This document shows, piece after piece, positions 8,198-18,084 of a stretch of DNA of 25,808 nt. The notes beneath the pieces are model-generated. The model ran no database searches and was not told where the DNA came from. It was given only the letters and a program-made list of their open reading frames with translations. Both the position numbers and the translations under genes were made by a program. The stretch is from Lachnospiraceae bacterium UBA3633 (lineage in GTDB: Bacteria; Bacillota; Clostridia; Lachnospirales; Lachnospiraceae). The first letter of the stretch is position 1, and each line of letters opens with the position of its first letter. The stretch lies in the NCBI GenBank assembly GCA_002374095.1, contig DFKY01000014.1, positions 1-25,808 on the forward strand, in the 5' to 3' direction.

Positions 8198-9661
8198 ATG
8201 GCAAGAGTAAAAAAAGATGAAAAAGATAAAAAGCTTGATAAGAAACCAGTTAAAAAGACAGAAAAAAAAGTAGATAATAAAAAAGATAAGAAAAAACTTG
8301 ATAAAGTGAAAGAAAAGTCAGAGAAAAAAGTTGGAAAGAAAGTAGAAAAAGAAACTGGGAAAAATACAAAAAAGATAGAAAAAGACACAAAGAAAGACCA
8401 AAAGGCTACAAAGAAAAAGTCATCTGTTACAAAGGAAAAGAGACATTCTAAAAAAGAAAAATTTGCAAAAGAAATCTTTGACCCTGCATATGAGACAGAT
8501 GCCACACTCTATGATGATGATTTACAGAAAGATGATGAAAAAGATATAGATTTTAGTTTCAAGAGAGAAAAAGATCTTGAGAAAGAGCTTACAAAAGAAG
8601 ATGACATACTTGATATAGATGCTACGGAAGATGACATAAATGATATCGAGAATGAAGAAAAGAAGGCAATAAGAGGTTACGAAGAACAAGACGATCCATT
8701 TGATGGGGTTCCTATAGATGATAATGTCAGGATGTATCTAAAAGAGATAGGACAATATCAACTTCTCAATCCAGAACAAGAAAAAAGACTGGCAAAAGAA
8801 AAGCAAGATGCACAAGATGTATTAAAAAGAAAGAACTTTGACAAAACTCTCAACATAACAAAAGAAGAAGCTATAAAATTACCTGTAGATACGATGAGAC
8901 TTATAAAACTAAATAAAGAAGAACAGGAAATTGTAAAAAGAGGTGAGTTTGCACAGAAGCTTCTTATAGAAAGAAACTTAAGGCTTGTGGTATCAATAGC
9001 AAAAAGATACATAGGACATGGACTTGCACTTCTTGATCTTATAGAAGAAGGAAATCTTGGACTTATAAGAGGTATTGAAAAATTTAATTATAAAAAAGGT
9101 TTTAAACTATCTACATATGTTACTTGGTGGATAAGACAAGCTGTATCAAGAGCTCTTGCAGATCAAAGTAAGACTATTCGTATACCAGTTCATATGGTAG
9201 AGACAATCAATAGACTCAATAAAGTTAAGAAAAAACTTACTACTGAACTTGGCTATGAGCCATCTGTAAAGCAGATAGCAAAGAAAATGAAGATATCGGA
9301 AGAAAAGGTAGAAGAAGTTATGCAGATATCTCTTGACCCAATCTCGCTTGACAAACCAGTAGGTGATGAAGATGATTCTATAGTTGCAGACTTTATAGCA
9401 GATCAAAATGTCATGTCACCAGAGAAATATGCAGAGATGGTTATGCTTAAAGAGCAAATACATGATCTTCTTGATACCTTAAAGGAAAGAGAGAAAAGAG
9501 TCCTAGTTTTAAGATTTGGTATAGATGATGATAGACCAAGAACTCTCGAAGAAGTTGGTAAAGAATTAAAAGTGACAAGAGAGCGTATCAGACAGATAGA
9601 AGATAAAGCCCTTCGCAAACTAAAATTTAAAGCTAAAAATCTTCAAAATTATACAGATTAA
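8198..9661 (+). CDS. rpoD: primary RNA polymerase sigma factor (sigma 70/sigma A)
   Basis: A 487-residue housekeeping sigma factor that directs core polymerase to -35/-10 promoters. Region 1.2 starts near residue 175 (NVRMYLKEIGQYQLL). Region 2 runs from about N260, with the core-binding DLIEEGNLGLI and the -10 recognition segment STYVTWWIRQA (W310, W311). Region 3 carries IRIPVHMVE. Region 4.2, the -35 helix-turn-helix, spans about 448-476 (RTLEEVGKELKVTRERIRQIE). Normal region 1.1 is not recognisable; residues 1-95 are extremely Lys-rich and 96-165 Asp/Glu-rich. ATG 8198 follows AAAGGAG at 8186-8192 with 5 nt spacing; a TTG at 8183 would contain that site and is rejected. dnaG, the usual neighbour, is absent. 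Confidence 0.96.
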   Translation: MARVKKDEKDKKLDKKPVKKTEKKVDNKKDKKKLDKVKEKSEKKVGKKVEKETGKNTKKIEKDTKKDQKATKKKSSVTKEKRHSKKEKFAKEIFDPAYETDATLYDDDLQKDDEKDIDFSFKREKDLEKELTKEDDILDIDATEDDINDIENEEKKAIRGYEEQDDPFDGVPIDDNVRMYLKEIGQYQLLNPEQEKRLAKEKQDAQDVLKRKNFDKTLNITKEEAIKLPVDTMRLIKLNKEEQEIVKRGEFAQKLLIERNLRLVVSIAKRYIGHGLALLDLIEEGNLGLIRGIEKFNYKKGFKLSTYVTWWIRQAVSRALADQSKTIRIPVHMVETINRLNKVKKKLTTELGYEPSVKQIAKKMKISEEKVEEVMQISLDPISLDKPVGDEDDSIVADFIADQNVMSPEKYAEMVMLKEQIHDLLDTLKEREKRVLVLRFGIDDDRPRTLEEVGKELKVTRERIRQIEDKALRKLKFKAKNLQNYTD

Positions 9662-9726
9662 TTAAAAAACATAGGGCGAGCTAATCAATTTACAAATATT
9701 GTAATGGCGAGCCCGTAAGGGAAAAA

Positions 9727-10596
9727 ATGAAAAGTATAGAAAAAAAAGTATTACCACTAATATTAATGTCAATCATCCTCATGTCTTGTCAGATGGAATA
9801 TGTAGAGCTAAAAGATATTCCTACAGAAGCACTTTCTGCGACAGATGCTGGGATGTATTCTAAAGAAGTGATTGTTGAAGAGACAATCAATTTTGATGAA
9901 ATCTTGAATCCTATTAGTGAAGATTATAAGAGCAGCATAGCATTATCTACAGATTCTAATGCAACAGATAGTGAACTTGCAGTAGAAAATGAAATTATTG
10001 CAGTAGAAGAAAGCATTGCAAGTGAAAACGAAGTAACATCTGATGAGACTACTACTGACGAGACTATTGCAGAGACTTCTGAAAATGCAGTGACAGAAGA
10101 AGTGATATCAGAGACTGTTTTAGTAGAAGAGACAGAGAGTGCACCTGCAAATGATAAAGTATATGTGGGAGAGCTTAATCTTACTACAGAAAATTGGAAG
10201 TATGGAAAAACTCCTTGTGAATGGGTTTTCGTAGAGCCAAATACAGCTCTTATATCAAATTATAAGCCAAATAGTTCTTCAAAATATTCTATAAAATCTA
10301 AAGTATCAAGTGGATCAAAAGGATGCTACATACCTATATTTATTGAGACAGATATGAAGGGTGACGGATATGATGCGAGATTCTATGTATTTGAAGATTA
10401 TACCAAAGGGCTTCCTGATGATATGTTATTTTCAAACTCTTTAGATTCACTTACTTATGAAGGAAAATCAATTGAAGAGATACTAAAGAGATCAAAAAAA
10501 ATGTCTGAAACAAAAAATGGCATATTAGTTGATGGAAGTAAATATATCAATATAGTGTATGTGACGGATCTTGATAAAATATTGCAGAGCAAATAA
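9727..10596 (+). CDS. predicted lipoprotein with Glu/Thr-rich linker, function unknown
   Basis: A 289-residue protein with a short basic start, a hydrophobic stretch and a lipobox LMSC ending at C21, so it is probably exported and lipid-anchored to the outer face of the membrane. Residues 50-145 are low-complexity and rich in Glu, Thr, Ser and Val, with recurring E-T and S-E-N units, and look like an extended spacer. Residues 147-289 form the only candidate folded domain (VYVGELNLTTENWKYGKTP onward) with two Cys, C159 region and C201 region, that might pair. I do not recognise the family. AAGGG at 9717-9721 is the ribosome site. It lies between rpoD and addB, 18 bp before addB, and is probably cotranscribed, though no functional link is evident. 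Confidence 0.75.
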   Translation: MKSIEKKVLPLILMSIILMSCQMEYVELKDIPTEALSATDAGMYSKEVIVEETINFDEILNPISEDYKSSIALSTDSNATDSELAVENEIIAVEESIASENEVTSDETTTDETIAETSENAVTEEVISETVLVEETESAPANDKVYVGELNLTTENWKYGKTPCEWVFVEPNTALISNYKPNSSSKYSIKSKVSSGSKGCYIPIFIETDMKGDGYDARFYVFEDYTKGLPDDMLFSNSLDSLTYEGKSIEEILKRSKKMSETKNGILVDGSKYINIVYVTDLDKILQSK

Positions 10597-10614
10597 ATAA
10601 AACTATTATATGAC

Positions 10615-13600
10615 GTGGACAAAAACAATGTAAAAATTATAATTGGTAGTCATGGTTCAGGTAAAAGCGATTGGATTTACAATCGCTTTATTAATATGTC
10701 GAAAAAAGTAGACGGGACGACAGATTTTACTAAAAAGTTCTATATAGTAGTTCCAGAGCAAGATACAAATGAAGCACAAAGAAGCTTTATGGAAAAATCT
10801 CTTGTGAGTGATGCGGGTGGTGGCATGATCAATGTTGATGTGGTTTCATTTGATAGGATAGCTCATACAGTTTTTGATATACTTGGTATAGAACCAGCAA
10901 AGGAAAAAATAGTAGATGATGATGTGAAGACAATGATATTATCACATATATTATCACGACTTGATAGAGAAAATAAACTTAAGTTTTCGCATAAACTGTC
11001 TAAAAGGGTTGGCTTTGTCACAAAACTCACAAAGGCTATGTCAGAGTTTTATGCTTACAATGTAAGTGATGAAGATATAGATAAAGTAATACTTGATAAA
11101 AGAAGTGATGTATATAAGGATAAACTCCTTGATCTAAAACTTATATTTTCAGAATTTAAAAAAGTGCTTTTGGATTTGGGGATTTCAATAAAAGAAGATA
11201 AGTATGATTTGCTTGATAAAAAGATAGATCTCGTAAATATTTTTGATGATTCTTATGTTGCATTTGATGGCTTCACAGGTTTTACACCAATACAGTTTTC
11301 AATATTTGATAAGATATCAAAAGTTGCGAAAGAAGTATATTTTTCAATAGATTTGAGAGATGCAGATGAGATAAAAGACATGAATTTAGCAAAAGATCTA
11401 GATGATGCAGATGTATTTTACTTAAGCAAAAAGTTTATAAAAGATATAGCAAGGACAAAAGGAATAAAAGATATAAAGGATTTGCTTTTTAAAGAAGGGA
11501 TTATTTCTGGCAATAAAAAATACACAGATGACAGAGATGATTTGCTGTGCCTTGAAAGAAACTTATATAAAACTGATTTTGGCATCTATGATAAAGAAGT
11601 AAAAAACATCTCATGTTATGCGGCGGCAGATATAAGAGAAGAAGTGGACAATACTGTGCAAATTATATTTGACTTAGTAAGAAATCATGACATAAAGTAC
11701 AATGATATAAAGATACTTGTACCAAGTATAGACGCATATAGAAATATAATCATCAAAACATTTGATAAGTATAGGATACCACTTTTTATTGATGATAGTG
11801 AAAATGTAATGAGTTCATCTTATATAGAGCTAATTAGAGCAGCAATAGATGTGGTGAATTATAATTTTTCTTATGATAGTATCATGAGATTTTTTAGTTC
11901 GGGACTTATAGAAAAGGACGAAAATATATATAGATTTTATAATTTGGTATTATCACATGCAATGCGTGGATATGATAGATATAAGAGAGGCATAGATATA
12001 ATACTTGGTGAAATGAATGATGAGGCTTATAGTGAGAGTATAAAAAATGTAAAAGAATCATATATTGATCCATTACTTAATCTATATGAAAAAATATATA
12101 AGAAAGATGGCGATAGCATAGAAAACTATTGCATATCACTTGAAAGATTTGTGAAAGAAGTAAAACTTGACGAAAAGCTTGCAATATTTACAGATGTTTT
12201 GAAAGAAAAAGAAAAGACAGACTTAAGCCTTCATAGAAATGTCTTGATGCTTGATTTAAGTAAAGAAACTTTTAGTCACACTATGTATAATATGAAAAAT
12301 ATTTTTAATTATTATACAGAAAAAACGAATGCGGTTGATACTTCTATTACCATAGAAGAGTTTAAGAGAATGTTGGATGTGGGATTTTCGAGTAAGAGTT
12401 TGAAAAGTATCCCATATCTTCTCGATGAAGTTGTTGTGGGGGATCTTACAAGGACAAGGTTTAATAATCCGCGAGTAGAGATATTTCTTGGGCTATGTGA
12501 TTCTGCTATACCGAGAAAGAGTAGTGACAATAATCTGATAGACGATAAAGTGAGAGAGTTATTTTCATCAAATGTAAAAGAATTATCTCAAACTACTATT
12601 GAGACGGCTCTTAATCAGAGATTTTACATATATCTTGCACTTACAAATCCGAGAGATAAGCTTATCCTTTCTTATACAAATAAGGGCGCTGATGGTGAAG
12701 AAGACCAGAAATCACAAGTATTATATATGATTGATGACATATTCCCAAAGCTTAAAGTCGAGAATGTCGATAGAGATTCATTTAAGTTCTATAGAGAAAA
12801 GGATTTAATCGCTTATGTTGCAAGCAATATTGAAAATGTGAAGAAGTCAGGCATAAAAGATGCAGACAATAAGTATAAATATATATTTGATGAAGAAACT
12901 TATAAAAAAATTATAAAGTCAAAAAGAATTTTAAAATACTTAAAAAAGAATGGAAAACTGTCAATCGACCAAGAAAAACTACTCTATAGGAGTTTTTATA
13001 GAAAAAATGCCAATCTAAATACTTCTTTGACAGATGATTTACATAGTTTAAGTGAAAAGAAAGGAACAAGTTCGGTAACTGATATAGAACAGTATAATGT
13101 ATGCCCTTATAGATATTTTATGGATAAGACACTGAAACTTCATGATGATAAGGCCTATGCTGTTGAAAATTATGACATGGGTAATATGGTCCATGAAGTA
13201 TTTGAGAAATTATTTAAAAAAATTGATGTTTTAGATAAAAACAAAGAGTTTATTCGTCGAGAAATAGATGAGACAGTAGATGGTGTTTATAAGACTTATG
13301 GCGTATTTAATGAATTTAATATGAAAGAAAAAAAGTTTTTTGGAGCCAATAAGTTAGAATACATAAAGACAAGACTTAGGAGTATAGTTTATAAGTCAGT
13401 TGACATTATGATGAGTATAAAAGAGTCATCAAAAAGCATTCTTGATGGAACAGAAGTATCTTTTGAATATATGATGCCAAGAGAAGATGCTAAAAATTTT
13501 GCAGTAAAAGGTAAGATTGACCGAATAGATATATATGATGATGGAGAAGATTCTTATGTGAGTGTAGTGGACTATAAATCTGGTTTTAGAGAAAAAGAAG

Positions 13601-14109
13601 TAGACAAAAAAAATATAGAAAATGGTACGAGTATTCAACTTATATTGTATATAGATTATTGTATTAATAAAAAGTATTTGAAAGATGATAAGAAACCACA
13701 TTTTGTAGGCACATATTATTTTTGGGTTGAAGATGCATTTATTAGAAATGATAATATGCTTGAAGAGAATGCTTTTGATAGAGTAGCAAGAAAACAAAAA
13801 GGCCTTGGCGGGCTTTCAACTGATGATGAAAAAGTTTTACATATGGTCTATAATGACATAAATTTGGAATTGAAAGATAAAGGTGGTATAAAGGGAGTTG
13901 AATTTAATAATGGATATAAGCTGGCAGATAAATATGTGTCAGAAGGCGAACTTGATGACATGATTAAGAGTATGAGAGATGCGGTATATACTACACTTGA
14001 TAAGATGAATGAAGGAGCTATAGATAGGGAGCCAGTGACAGATAGTAGATGTAGTTATTGTGCGTATAGTAGTATATGCCACAGAGAGCAAATAATAGAA
14101 AACGAGTAG
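10615..14109 (+). CDS. addB: AddB subunit of the ATP-dependent helicase/nuclease AddAB
   Basis: A 1,164-residue subunit, close to the 1,166 of Bacillus subtilis AddB. With AddA it resects double-strand breaks for recombination. The N-terminus has a Walker A GSHGSGKS at 11-18. The C-terminal nuclease domain contains GKIDRIDIY and VDYKSG (985-990). An iron-sulfur staple is formed by C830 (NVCPYRYF) with C1146, C1149 and C1155, in the family's C-x2-C-x5-C spacing. Because the P-loop starts at residue 11, GTG at 10615 is the only reasonable start, although no Shine-Dalgarno is visible; ATG 10610 is in another frame. The stop is 1 bp before the addA ATG, indicating coupled translation. Confidence 0.96.
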   Translation: MDKNNVKIIIGSHGSGKSDWIYNRFINMSKKVDGTTDFTKKFYIVVPEQDTNEAQRSFMEKSLVSDAGGGMINVDVVSFDRIAHTVFDILGIEPAKEKIVDDDVKTMILSHILSRLDRENKLKFSHKLSKRVGFVTKLTKAMSEFYAYNVSDEDIDKVILDKRSDVYKDKLLDLKLIFSEFKKVLLDLGISIKEDKYDLLDKKIDLVNIFDDSYVAFDGFTGFTPIQFSIFDKISKVAKEVYFSIDLRDADEIKDMNLAKDLDDADVFYLSKKFIKDIARTKGIKDIKDLLFKEGIISGNKKYTDDRDDLLCLERNLYKTDFGIYDKEVKNISCYAAADIREEVDNTVQIIFDLVRNHDIKYNDIKILVPSIDAYRNIIIKTFDKYRIPLFIDDSENVMSSSYIELIRAAIDVVNYNFSYDSIMRFFSSGLIEKDENIYRFYNLVLSHAMRGYDRYKRGIDIILGEMNDEAYSESIKNVKESYIDPLLNLYEKIYKKDGDSIENYCISLERFVKEVKLDEKLAIFTDVLKEKEKTDLSLHRNVLMLDLSKETFSHTMYNMKNIFNYYTEKTNAVDTSITIEEFKRMLDVGFSSKSLKSIPYLLDEVVVGDLTRTRFNNPRVEIFLGLCDSAIPRKSSDNNLIDDKVRELFSSNVKELSQTTIETALNQRFYIYLALTNPRDKLILSYTNKGADGEEDQKSQVLYMIDDIFPKLKVENVDRDSFKFYREKDLIAYVASNIENVKKSGIKDADNKYKYIFDEETYKKIIKSKRILKYLKKNGKLSIDQEKLLYRSFYRKNANLNTSLTDDLHSLSEKKGTSSVTDIEQYNVCPYRYFMDKTLKLHDDKAYAVENYDMGNMVHEVFEKLFKKIDVLDKNKEFIRREIDETVDGVYKTYGVFNEFNMKEKKFFGANKLEYIKTRLRSIVYKSVDIMMSIKESSKSILDGTEVSFEYMMPREDAKNFAVKGKIDRIDIYDDGEDSYVSVVDYKSGFREKEVDKKNIENGTSIQLILYIDYCINKKYLKDDKKPHFVGTYYFWVEDAFIRNDNMLEENAFDRVARKQKGLGGLSTDDEKVLHMVYNDINLELKDKGGIKGVEFNNGYKLADKYVSEGELDDMIKSMRDAVYTTLDKMNEGAIDREPVTDSRCSYCAYSSICHREQIIENE

Positions 14110-14110
14110 T

Positions 14111-17100
14111 ATGATTATAATAAATGATGAACAAAAGAATATCATAGAGGCAAGTGATAAAAAAAATGTACTTGTGTCTGCAGCAGCTGGTTCGGGAAAG
14201 ACGACAACTCTTACAGAACGAATCATAAAGCTTCTTACAAGTAGTGATGGTGGTGATACTATGTCACTCCAGGACATTTTAGTTATGACTTTTACTCGTA
14301 AAGCAACAAAAGAGATGCGCACTCGTATTAAGAAAGGCCTTGAGAATATCATAAAGACTGCTGATGGCGAATTGAAAGGAAAGCTTATTCGTGAGACAGC
14401 ACTTCTCCAAGATGCAAAGATATTTACGATAGATGCATTTTGTAAAAAAATAGTTGATGAGAACTATACATACTTAAATGCTGAAAATAGTTTATATTAT
14501 CCATTTGACCCTTCGTATAGAATTATAGATGATAATGAAGCGGATATCATAAAAGAAGAAGTGCTTGATGAGTTGCTTGAAGAAAAGTATCAAGATAAAA
14601 AATATGAAAAACTGTTTGACTCATATGTAGAAAAGACAGATGAGAGTAAACTTCGAGATATTTTGTCTTTTGGACTTAAGAAGCTTGCGTCGATTTCATG
14701 GCCATATGACTTTTTGACATATCATATTGAAAACTTTGACAATCTTTCCAAAGAAGCTTTTGCCAACTATGTGATATCTGCTATAGATGATATGAAAAAG
14801 CAGTTTGGTGATAGTCGAGATAACTTTGAAAAGATGATGATACTTTGTAGTGAAGTGCTTGATGGCGGAGTCACAGCAAAAGGAAAACCTTTATCTGATT
14901 CTGCGAAAGAATCTTTGGCTGATGTAAAAGAATATTGTAATGACTATATAGAACTAATAAAAACTATAACGAACTTAAATTGTCAGTTTACAGAAAAAAG
15001 CATTGAAGAAGAGTTAGAGACAAGTGGTGTCTCTGATATATTTGATAATGTCATAGCGTTTTCTAAGAAAAGAGTAAAATATCCCATAAAAACGACATTT
15101 GATATTGTCGATCAAGAGAGATTTTTGGAGTATAAAGACGAGATCAATGCCTTTGTTAAAAGCCTTGATTACGAGAGCGTTAGAGCACGGGTATTTGCAA
15201 GTAAAAAACTTATATACAATGAAGTAGAAGTTTTATATCTTGAGCTTCTTAAGGAATTGTATAAGGCGATTATAGAAGAAAAAAAGAAAAGAAATGCCTA
15301 TGTAATAAGTGATTATGCAAGTATTGCACTTGATATTTTATATGAGAAAAGAAAAAGTGATAAAAATGATATAGAACATATATTGTCAGATCAGGCTTTA
15401 GCTATTGCAGATAGTTTAAAAGCAATCTTTATTGATGAGTATCAAGATACTAATTATGTCCAGGAAAATATAATATCAGCAATATCCGATGGCTTTTCAA
15501 AAGATAATGTCTTTATGGTAGGAGACGTAAAGCAGAGCATATATAAGTTTAGAGACGCAGAACCATCTATATTTACAGAAAAATACTTAAGTTATAGTGA
15601 TGGTAAAAAAGGGAATCGTAAAAATTTAAGTGTCAATTATAGAAGTGGCAAAGAGATTATAGAATATGTCAATTCACTTTTTGAAAAAGCAATGACACCT
15701 GAATTTGGTGATATTGATTATTCTGACGGCAATGCTTTGATTGCTCGAGATGATGAAAAGGCACGTGATTATATAGATGATAGAAGAGTACATGTAAGAA
15801 TAGTTACTAAACCGGAAGATGCCACAGTAGATGAAGAGCAAGAAGACTATTCTGCTATAGAAAGAGAAGCTGATTATGTGGCAGATGAGATAGAAAAACT
15901 TGTAAGTGAAAAAGGTGTAGGCTATGGAGACATTGCAATTCTTTTAAGAAATACAAGTACTAGTGGCAAAGTATATCTGGATGCATTAAGAAATCACAAC
16001 ATTCCTGTGTATGCAGAAGAAAAGACAGGTTTTTTTGATAAACTTGAGATAAAACTTATGCTTGATATACTTAAAGCGGTAGAAAATCCTACGAAAAATG
16101 TAGCACTTGCAAGTATGCTTTTGTCAGATGTATTTAATTTTACAAATGATGAGATTGCATATATAAAACTTGTGAGACTTTTGAGTTTACACATTGTCAC
16201 AAAAAATCTTGAAGCACAAGATATACAAAGTTTGTCGTTTGAAAAAGTTAGAAATGTGGATTATAAAGTTTATGACTCGCTTTTGTATATGCAAAAGATT
16301 TTCAATGATGATGAAAGCATTTCAGTGGAAGAAAAAGATAAATCCATAGAGATGGCAAAAAGGTATGCAGTAGATGTAAATGTTCTCAAGAATAAAATAG
16401 ATAGATTTACATCTATGTATGATGATGTAAAAGATAAATCAAGATACTTAAGCGTAAGTGACCTTATTGAATACATATATGAATCTTTTGATATAAGAAA
16501 TATAGTATCAATTATGCCCGATGGCAAAAAGCGTCTTGCAAATCTCGACTTACTATATGATTTTGCAGTAGGACATGAGAGCGTTGGCCAGATGGGGCTT
16601 TTCAATATCAATAGGTATATAGAGAAGATAAAAGAGATTGATAGTGATGTAGGGCAAGCGAAATTAAATGATGAAAGTGTAAGCGCTGTCAGAATTATGA
16701 CTATACATAAGTCAAAAGGACTGCAGTTTAATACGGTATTTGTCTGTGCGGCTAATTCGTGTTATAAGCTTAATGAAGTAAGCGACGCTTCAATTTACCA
16801 ATTTGACCGAAAATATGGTTTTGCATTAGATTATAGTGACGTAGAAAAGAAATATAAAGCCACTACACCAAAAAAGGCTTTGCTTGCAAAAATGAAAGAG
16901 AATGATATTCGTCAAGAAGAGATAAGGCTTTTATATGTCGCACTTACACGAGCTGTAGATAGGCTTTACATTGTAGGAAGTGTCAATAAGCAAGGAAGGC
17001 AAGGAGTATCCAATAGTGACTTGAAAAAGTTTTTTACTTTGAAAAATGATGGAGAGAATACTAATAAAAGAATAGAGTCATTAAACTCATATCTTGATTT

Positions 17101-18058
17101 GGTGTTAAACTATTATCCTGTAACAGTTGACAATAAGTTTGCTGATATAGAATGTATTGAGTGGACTATGGGAAGTACCGAAAGGGTGATAGAAGAAGTA
17201 GATTTCAATTCGCTTTCTGATAGAGAAGATGAAAAAAGTATAGTAGATGAAAACCATTCATATTTTGACAAAGTATCTGACGAAAGTGTTGATAAAGATT
17301 TGATAGATAGTTATCGCTATAAAGGGTATGAATATATAAAGCCAAAGTTTTCTGTAACTTCATTAAAAGATGAAAAGCAGGATTTATATACGACTGATAC
17401 TATGGATTCTTATGAGATAGGACTTGATGATGCTATGACAGATAAGAAAATGATTGATTCTGACGAACTTTCTGGAGCAGAACTTGGGACTTTATATCAT
17501 AGGTATATGCATTTTTATAATTATGATAAGGATACTTATGACAATAGTGGAGTAGATAGTAGTGAAATAGAGTCGCATATTGATAAGAATAAGATAGAGT
17601 TATTTTTGAATAGTAATTTAGGAAAAGAAATGAAAGATGCCTTCGCTAAGACTATGCTTTATAGAGAGCAGAAGTTTATGAAGCTTTTCAGTAAGAAAGA
17701 AATTGATGATTTGAAGATAAAGTATAGAAGTGCTGATGCGATAAATGAATCAGATAATGATATCCTACTTGATGAAAAGATTTATAATGATAAGTGTATA
17801 ATCATTCAAGGTATTGTTGATGCATTTTATATAAAGAAAGATAGATGTGATAAAGAGTATATAGTGCTCGTAGACTATAAGACTGATAGCATAAAAAAGA
17901 AAATAGCTGATGAAGATACTTTTGCAAAGATACTTGCTGATAGGTACAAGATGCAGCTTGAAGTATACAGTGAAGTACTTGAAAGTCTTACGAAACTTCC
18001 AGTAAAAGAGAAGTATATATATTCATTTGCAATTAATAAAGAAATTAAATTGCCGTAA
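14111..18058 (+). CDS. addA: AddA helicase/nuclease subunit of AddAB
   Basis: A 1,315-residue UvrD-like superfamily 1A helicase joined to a RecB-type nuclease; it unwinds and degrades DNA ends with AddB. Motif I is SAAAGSGKTT (23-32). Motif II is FIDEYQDTN, with DEYQD at 442-446. Motif III is VGDVKQSIYKFRDAEP, motif IV is LSVNYRSG, motif V is RIMTIHKSKGLQF and motif VI is EIRLLYVALTRAVDRLYIVG. The C-terminal nuclease has LGTLYH (1125-1130), GIVDAFY and the catalytic VDYKTD (1254-1259). All active-site motifs appear intact. It is somewhat longer than B. subtilis AddA (1,232), the excess being in charged linkers around residues 1010-1100. It begins 1 bp after addB and ends 26 bp before the radical-SAM gene. 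Confidence 0.97.
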   Translation: MIIINDEQKNIIEASDKKNVLVSAAAGSGKTTTLTERIIKLLTSSDGGDTMSLQDILVMTFTRKATKEMRTRIKKGLENIIKTADGELKGKLIRETALLQDAKIFTIDAFCKKIVDENYTYLNAENSLYYPFDPSYRIIDDNEADIIKEEVLDELLEEKYQDKKYEKLFDSYVEKTDESKLRDILSFGLKKLASISWPYDFLTYHIENFDNLSKEAFANYVISAIDDMKKQFGDSRDNFEKMMILCSEVLDGGVTAKGKPLSDSAKESLADVKEYCNDYIELIKTITNLNCQFTEKSIEEELETSGVSDIFDNVIAFSKKRVKYPIKTTFDIVDQERFLEYKDEINAFVKSLDYESVRARVFASKKLIYNEVEVLYLELLKELYKAIIEEKKKRNAYVISDYASIALDILYEKRKSDKNDIEHILSDQALAIADSLKAIFIDEYQDTNYVQENIISAISDGFSKDNVFMVGDVKQSIYKFRDAEPSIFTEKYLSYSDGKKGNRKNLSVNYRSGKEIIEYVNSLFEKAMTPEFGDIDYSDGNALIARDDEKARDYIDDRRVHVRIVTKPEDATVDEEQEDYSAIEREADYVADEIEKLVSEKGVGYGDIAILLRNTSTSGKVYLDALRNHNIPVYAEEKTGFFDKLEIKLMLDILKAVENPTKNVALASMLLSDVFNFTNDEIAYIKLVRLLSLHIVTKNLEAQDIQSLSFEKVRNVDYKVYDSLLYMQKIFNDDESISVEEKDKSIEMAKRYAVDVNVLKNKIDRFTSMYDDVKDKSRYLSVSDLIEYIYESFDIRNIVSIMPDGKKRLANLDLLYDFAVGHESVGQMGLFNINRYIEKIKEIDSDVGQAKLNDESVSAVRIMTIHKSKGLQFNTVFVCAANSCYKLNEVSDASIYQFDRKYGFALDYSDVEKKYKATTPKKALLAKMKENDIRQEEIRLLYVALTRAVDRLYIVGSVNKQGRQGVSNSDLKKFFTLKNDGENTNKRIESLNSYLDLVLNYYPVTVDNKFADIECIEWTMGSTERVIEEVDFNSLSDREDEKSIVDENHSYFDKVSDESVDKDLIDSYRYKGYEYIKPKFSVTSLKDEKQDLYTTDTMDSYEIGLDDAMTDKKMIDSDELSGAELGTLYHRYMHFYNYDKDTYDNSGVDSSEIESHIDKNKIELFLNSNLGKEMKDAFAKTMLYREQKFMKLFSKKEIDDLKIKYRSADAINESDNDILLDEKIYNDKCIIIQGIVDAFYIKKDRCDKEYIVLVDYKTDSIKKKIADEDTFAKILADRYKMQLEVYSEVLESLTKLPVKEKYIYSFAINKEIKLP

Positions 18059-18084
18059 ACACGAGCCCACACGAAAGGATTATT

